The translations under genes and the position numbers were made by a program. Below the pieces are notes generated by a model. The model worked only from the letters and a program-made list of their open reading frames with translations, ran no database searches and was not told where the DNA came from. From Struthio camelus (taxonomy: Eukaryota; Chordata; Aves; Struthioniformes; Struthionidae), in assembly GCF_040807025.1 (NCBI RefSeq), contig NC_090942.1, forward strand, positions 67,226,911 through 67,290,910: DNA of 64,000 nt, given 5' to 3'. Of this stretch, positions 61,124 through 64,000 are shown one piece after another; position 1 is the first letter of the stretch; every line of letters starts with the position of its first letter.

Positions 61124-64000
61124 GTGAGCATTCAGTCCATAAGTACCCAAAACAATCCTGATAATAAAATAAGCCTGCATGCTTCTTATTTTCTTGGTTT
61201 CTCTGACCTCTGATGGCGCCGAGAAAAGAGTTTGCATAAGATCATGTTTTCAGATGCATCATGTTCTGTGTATCAGACCAGAGGAATTACTGCTCAATAC
61301 AATAAAAAAAACTTTTCTTTATAAAGCTCCCGTAGCTTCCTCTGATGGGTACTCCATAGGCTAAATATATCTATTACTGAAGATAATAATCAGTAGCCTA
61401 TTGGTAGCGCATGGTTGCATTGAAGCCAAAGAGATCGTTCACTGAATAATAGTTGTGGGTATGGGGTAAAAGATTAGCCCCTGACTGATGGCAATAGTAA
61501 TACTAACACAGCTTTTTAAAATAGTCATAGGAACAGTATTATCAGTTAGCATCTGAGAAAAGCTAACAGTAACTTTAAAAAAACTTTAAACTTCTGAAAG
61601 CCTTTTAAAGTTGTTTTAAGACTAGTGTATATTTAGCATGGTGTCTTTCAAAGTCTACGTCTTCAAAACTAGAGCTGTATGATCTACTGATACAAATACA
61701 GTAAGTGACCTTTTCATAGGATAGTCAAGTTCTTTGAATCATATATGTATTGCTTACAACCTCCTCATTCTTTTACAAACAATTCCTGCTTCATTTTCGT
61801 TTCTAAACTATATGGAGCACAATAAGTGACTGTCCATTGGAGCTGCATAAAAATATGTCTACACTTTTTTTCCTTCCTGCTCTACGAACCCAAAATACTT
61901 AAAACTCTTACACATAGCTTGAGTATGTGTCTGTACTTCTGATTGGCTGAGCAGGTTTATGATTGAGTTTGTTGAAAAGTAACAGAGCAAAACCAAGTGA
62001 AGAGGTCTAGACTATAACAAGTAAATTGGTACAGTTTATTTCTTTAAAACACAATTTCTTATTTATGCTGGAATGAAACACTGTTACAGACAGTAATAGC
62101 TCTTTTTATCATCACATGCACCCATTTAGAGAACTTAATCCTACGTAAACAAATGACATATAAACAAATTCTCTGACTAGAAACTGGCCTTCTATTAAGA
62201 CTAAAGAAAATTCACTCTATTCACATATAGCTGTTTCAGGGTAGCCTCAACAGAAATTTACTACCATGTATGTTTTACTCTAGTGTGTAGCTCTGTGTGG
62301 ACATTCATGCATTTAAAAATGCATAAAAGGATATAGATTGAAATAATTTATGAGCAATTATATGAGTGCAAAGCTGTGGCCAGAGTTTTAGACTCTTCTT
62401 ACTAAAGTCTAAGAAATTTAAATTGAAATTTTAATTTTGAATTTTGAATGTTTTACCTTACAGATAACTGTTTTGCTGATGTCTCTCAGAGCAGAGTAGT
62501 TGCGTCTATATTGCATGAAGTTTACAGTGTAAATAGCTCTGCATCTAACTCATAAGTGGTTTCAGAGCACAAAGGAAGTGATAGCTATACAAAATACTCA
62601 ACAATAAAGCATCTTTTTCTGCAGAAACACCTGTCAGCCCACTAACTACTAATTAATTCAACTCTTAAGTAATAATTACCTTTCATTACTCTGATGGCTC
62701 AAAAATAAATACAAAGAAACATTAACTACCATGATAAAATTTCCATCACCAACACTAGTGGTATGGTCTGTGAAATGAGGAAGGTTTTCTCTTTTCATAT
62801 CAGTTAGCCTGAGCTGCATTTGCATAGGAAACAGTATGACTCTTAGCTGCACCACTTTATGGTTGCATTAGGTGGGATTCGTTACCTGCTCTTGCGTTTG
62901 GACTCTGGAACAACATCTTTTCTCAATGAGCCAGCATGTGGGGACCGAGAATTATTCACAGTTTTAGTGTGGTGTTACTCTTTCAGAGCTTGTTGTAGTG
63001 ACTTGACACAACTTGATATGTGACAAATGAGGAGTAAGAGACACTGGGGTTTTTTACATCAAATAAAAATAGATTCTGAATATACCTTACTCCAAACAGA
63101 AAGCCAGTGACTGTGGCCACTCTCAAGCTGCAGTTAGCTCTGCAGCCTTAATAAAAAGTCTCTCAAATTGACCTTACCTAGATGCCCAAAGATTACCTTT
63201 AAAATTTTATTACCTTTACAAGTTATATATTTTTAAAATATAATGTCCGTATTCTAGTCCTTCTCCCTTTAAAGAGCTTAAACTCTATAAATTCTAATTG
63301 AGAGGAGAACAAGAAGGACTTGAAAATTCACAGGTAAAGTTGATCTGCAGGATAGCCAACATACTTTTCGGCAAAGAATAGTTTTTAATGAGACTTACTG
63401 TATTTGTACAGACCATGTATCCAAGATTTTTAAGATGAACCAGTTTACTTTTCTTCATTGGAAGTTAACACACCTCCCATATTAGATCAGCAGAAGTATT
63501 CCTTCCTTAGGTATTAATTTAAAAAAAAAATTCTCCACAAAGAAACGCTGAAAACTAAAAGAACAGCACACCACAAAAATGAAAAACTGTGCATTGAGGG
63601 AATTATGTTACCAAAGAAGATGTTTAAATAGTATATATATTTGCCAGAATATAAATCTATAATTAGTCTTTCCTTTTGTAATACTAACATGTTTGTTGTG
63701 CATGTTAATAAAGTCTATAGCCTGCAGCTTCTATTACGGGGCAAAAGTAGTACTTTGAAGTGCAATACATTATGTATAGTACAGTACTTAGTTATGGGAG
63801 AATGCCAAAACTGCTTTTCAAAAATGTACATACAGCCACTCACTGACAGGGACACCCACAGTCCAAATCTAATACTGTCATCTGACATGGGTGTATGCAT
63901 TGTGCCACACAATTACCAGCTAGTAAACTAAAGCTCTCTTCCTCCTCTTTGACAGAGTTGCAAGAGGGGAAGTGTATCCTCATCCAGCTGATAGTATTGC
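61124..64000 (+). other. PKP2: PKP2 next intron, running off the window
   Basis: Starts with gtgagc. The following plakophilin exon, which should begin with an Asn-Met-Ser-Ser-type motif after the split Arg, was not found in this stretch. AT-rich sequence without a recognised transposon. A strong acceptor-like site ends at about 63,955; see the findings. Confidence 0.8.

Larger units (their letters stand above)
35871..64000 (+). other. PKP2: PKP2 gene body (partial, 3' end beyond window)
   Basis: Plakophilin-2 is an armadillo-repeat protein of the desmosomal plaque. It links desmosomal cadherins and desmoplakin to intermediate filaments, is the main plakophilin of heart muscle, and also occurs in nuclei. 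Six coding exons are present here, all with GT-AG introns and consistent phases (1, 0, 2, 0, 1, 2 at successive exon ends). Together they give 1,547 coding bases, about 516 residues. At the same point the human short isoform (2a) is about three residues longer. Introns are about 7.4, 1.7, 5.6, 2.9 and 6.1 kb, then more than 2.8 kb. The exon that should follow (beginning with the NMSSAG-like motif of plakophilins) was not found before 64,000, so the remaining armadillo repeats lie outside. Confidence 0.96.

Overview
The window is vertebrate nuclear DNA, almost certainly from a bird. It holds several CR1 LINE copies, including the avian (ATTCTGTG)n 3' tail, and it carries the first part of a plakophilin-2 (PKP2) gene whose introns sit where the human ones do but are compact. 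Two CR1 copies are nearly identical and little decayed. I cannot name the species.

Layout. Positions 1-35,400 are upstream of PKP2. They are AT-rich and mostly without recognisable genes. They contain two young CR1 insertions (about 1,934-2,722 and 31,102-31,993), one older CR1 (about 12,782-13,600), several ancient CR1/L3-like remnants, a GT microsatellite and small duplications. From 35,500 to 36,320 lies a CpG island with the PKP2 promoter and first coding exon. From 35,871 to the right edge the plus strand is PKP2: six coding exons (35,871-36,084; 43,521-43,633; 45,290-45,984; 51,545-51,683; 54,634-54,841; 60,946-61,123) encode the head domain and the first armadillo repeats, about 516 residues. 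The gene runs off the window. Exon sizes of 113, 208 and 178 nt equal those I recall for human exons 2, 5 and 7, and the phases agree. The human alternatively used exon 6, which is Alu-derived, has no counterpart here.

The main unexplained signal is on the minus strand of the 'intergenic' left half. Five segments with splice-like borders (32,794-32,721; 29,539-29,485; 24,540-24,501; 17,610-17,489; 17,318-17,304) can be joined in one consistent reading frame. The result is a predicted small protein of about 101 residues, rich in Lys, Glu and Leu and coiled-coil-like, followed by an ATTAAA signal. I do not recognise the protein. One donor is weak and a second frame is also open, so this is a hypothesis. 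If real, it would be transcribed divergently from PKP2, possibly from the same CpG-rich region.

No rRNA, tRNA, CRISPR or operon-like structure is present, as expected for animal DNA.
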